Assembly (NCBI GenBank): GCA_964588325.1
Contig: CAZPOR010000002.1
Location: forward strand, 62,001-126,000
Source: Thiovibrio sp964588325
Lineage (GTDB): Bacteria > Desulfobacterota > Desulfobulbia > Desulfobulbales > Desulfurivibrionaceae
Length of the DNA: 64,000 bases
Direction: 5' to 3'
The position numbers were made by a program, and so were the translations under genes. The notes beneath the pieces are model-generated. The model worked only from the letters and a program-made list of their open reading frames with translations, ran no database searches and was not told the DNA's origin. Shown one piece after another: positions 63,855-64,000 of this stretch (its first letter is position 1; each line of letters begins with the position of its first letter).

Positions 63855-64000
63855 TTATGGGCCTTCTTTGCTGAAAATGACAAGGTTGCGCATCTTGCCG
63901 GAAAAAGGCAGGGTCAGTTCGATAATTTCCTGTAGCCGGTAGGGGCTGTCCGGCTGGGCAAGCCTCCAGGCAGCGATCTCCTCTCCGGCCTTTGGGCCTT
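63855..64000 (-). CDS. C-terminal end of an unidentified gene upstream of cbiP
   Basis: Read on the minus strand, the last 47 codons run from the window edge to a TAA that ends 5 nt before the cbiP start. The tail reads GPKAGEEIAAWRLAQPDSPY, then RLQEIIELTLPFSGKMRNLV and ends IFSKEGP. I do not recognise the family from this tail. The close spacing suggests cotranscription with cbiP, so a cobamide-related function is plausible. Confidence 0.7.
   Translation of the reverse strand, partial: GPKAGEEIAAWRLAQPDSPYRLQEIIELTLPFSGKMRNLVIFSKEGP

Overview
The window is gene-dense and GC-rich. It looks like the chromosome of a Gram-negative, flagellated, piliated deltaproteobacterial-type organism, most likely Desulfobacterota (Desulfobulbales-like). 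The evidence is P- and L-ring flagellar genes, LptD, large PAS hybrid kinases, an HPF/cold-shock fusion, radical SAM/B12 proteins, an AGCS carrier and cobamide genes. The phylum is inferred from gene content and not proven. I saw no rRNA, tRNA, CRISPR array or prophage, and no complete insertion sequence.

Layout. 1-4.0 kb: flagellar operon flgF-flgG-flgA-flgH-flgI on the minus strand, behind a good sigma-54 promoter. 4.2-8.6 kb: an accessory-looking stretch with three copies of a structured dispersed repeat between flhB-like, sfsA, queC, nagZ and an AT-richer orphan gene. 8.7-13.8 kb: MscS channel, alpha/beta hydrolase, a MITE-like element, HPF-CSD, then nadA coupled to a cysteine desulfurase. 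13.8-15.9 kb: glmS behind a strongly folded leader and ahead of a clear terminator. 16-21.5 kb: gmd, a fucose-synthase-like gene and a ColD-like enzyme with His in place of the PLP lysine, followed by bioH-like, bioC and bioD. 21.5-30.4 kb (minus): a hybrid kinase, then a run dinG, polyprenyl synthase, YibQ-like, MOSC, SAM hydrolase, ArsR and DUF2892 ending in a terminator. 30.6-37.1 kb: usp, two unknown genes, a beta-helix protein, lon and mltG. 37.1-42.4 kb (minus): B12-radical SAM, RNase E/G, radical SAM and HicAB. 42.8-49 kb: ilvD, lptD, DHH phosphoesterase and mltB. 49-55 kb (minus): second MITE copy, AGCS symporter, a cysteine-rich PAS hybrid kinase and acs. 55.6-59 kb: mltA, pilT and a zinc-ribbon/pseudoreceiver gene. 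59-64 kb (minus): diguanylate cyclase, cbiB, cbiP and the end of another gene.

The most interesting signals are these. (i) The region before glmS can form a 23-bp helix, fully paired only when G-U pairs are allowed and only in plus-strand RNA. (ii) A three-copy repeat whose hairpins change in compensatory ways between copies. (iii) A gmd/fcl/ColD-like set that suggests a 3,6-dideoxyhexose (colitose-type) pathway. (iv) An ArsR regulator with the cysteine spacing of persulfide sensors.

Functional themes are motility and surface (flagellum, type IV pilus, LPS transport, nucleotide sugars), cell-wall turnover (NagZ, MltA, MltB, MltG), cofactors (NAD, biotin, cobamide, queuosine) and signalling (two hybrid kinases and one diguanylate cyclase).
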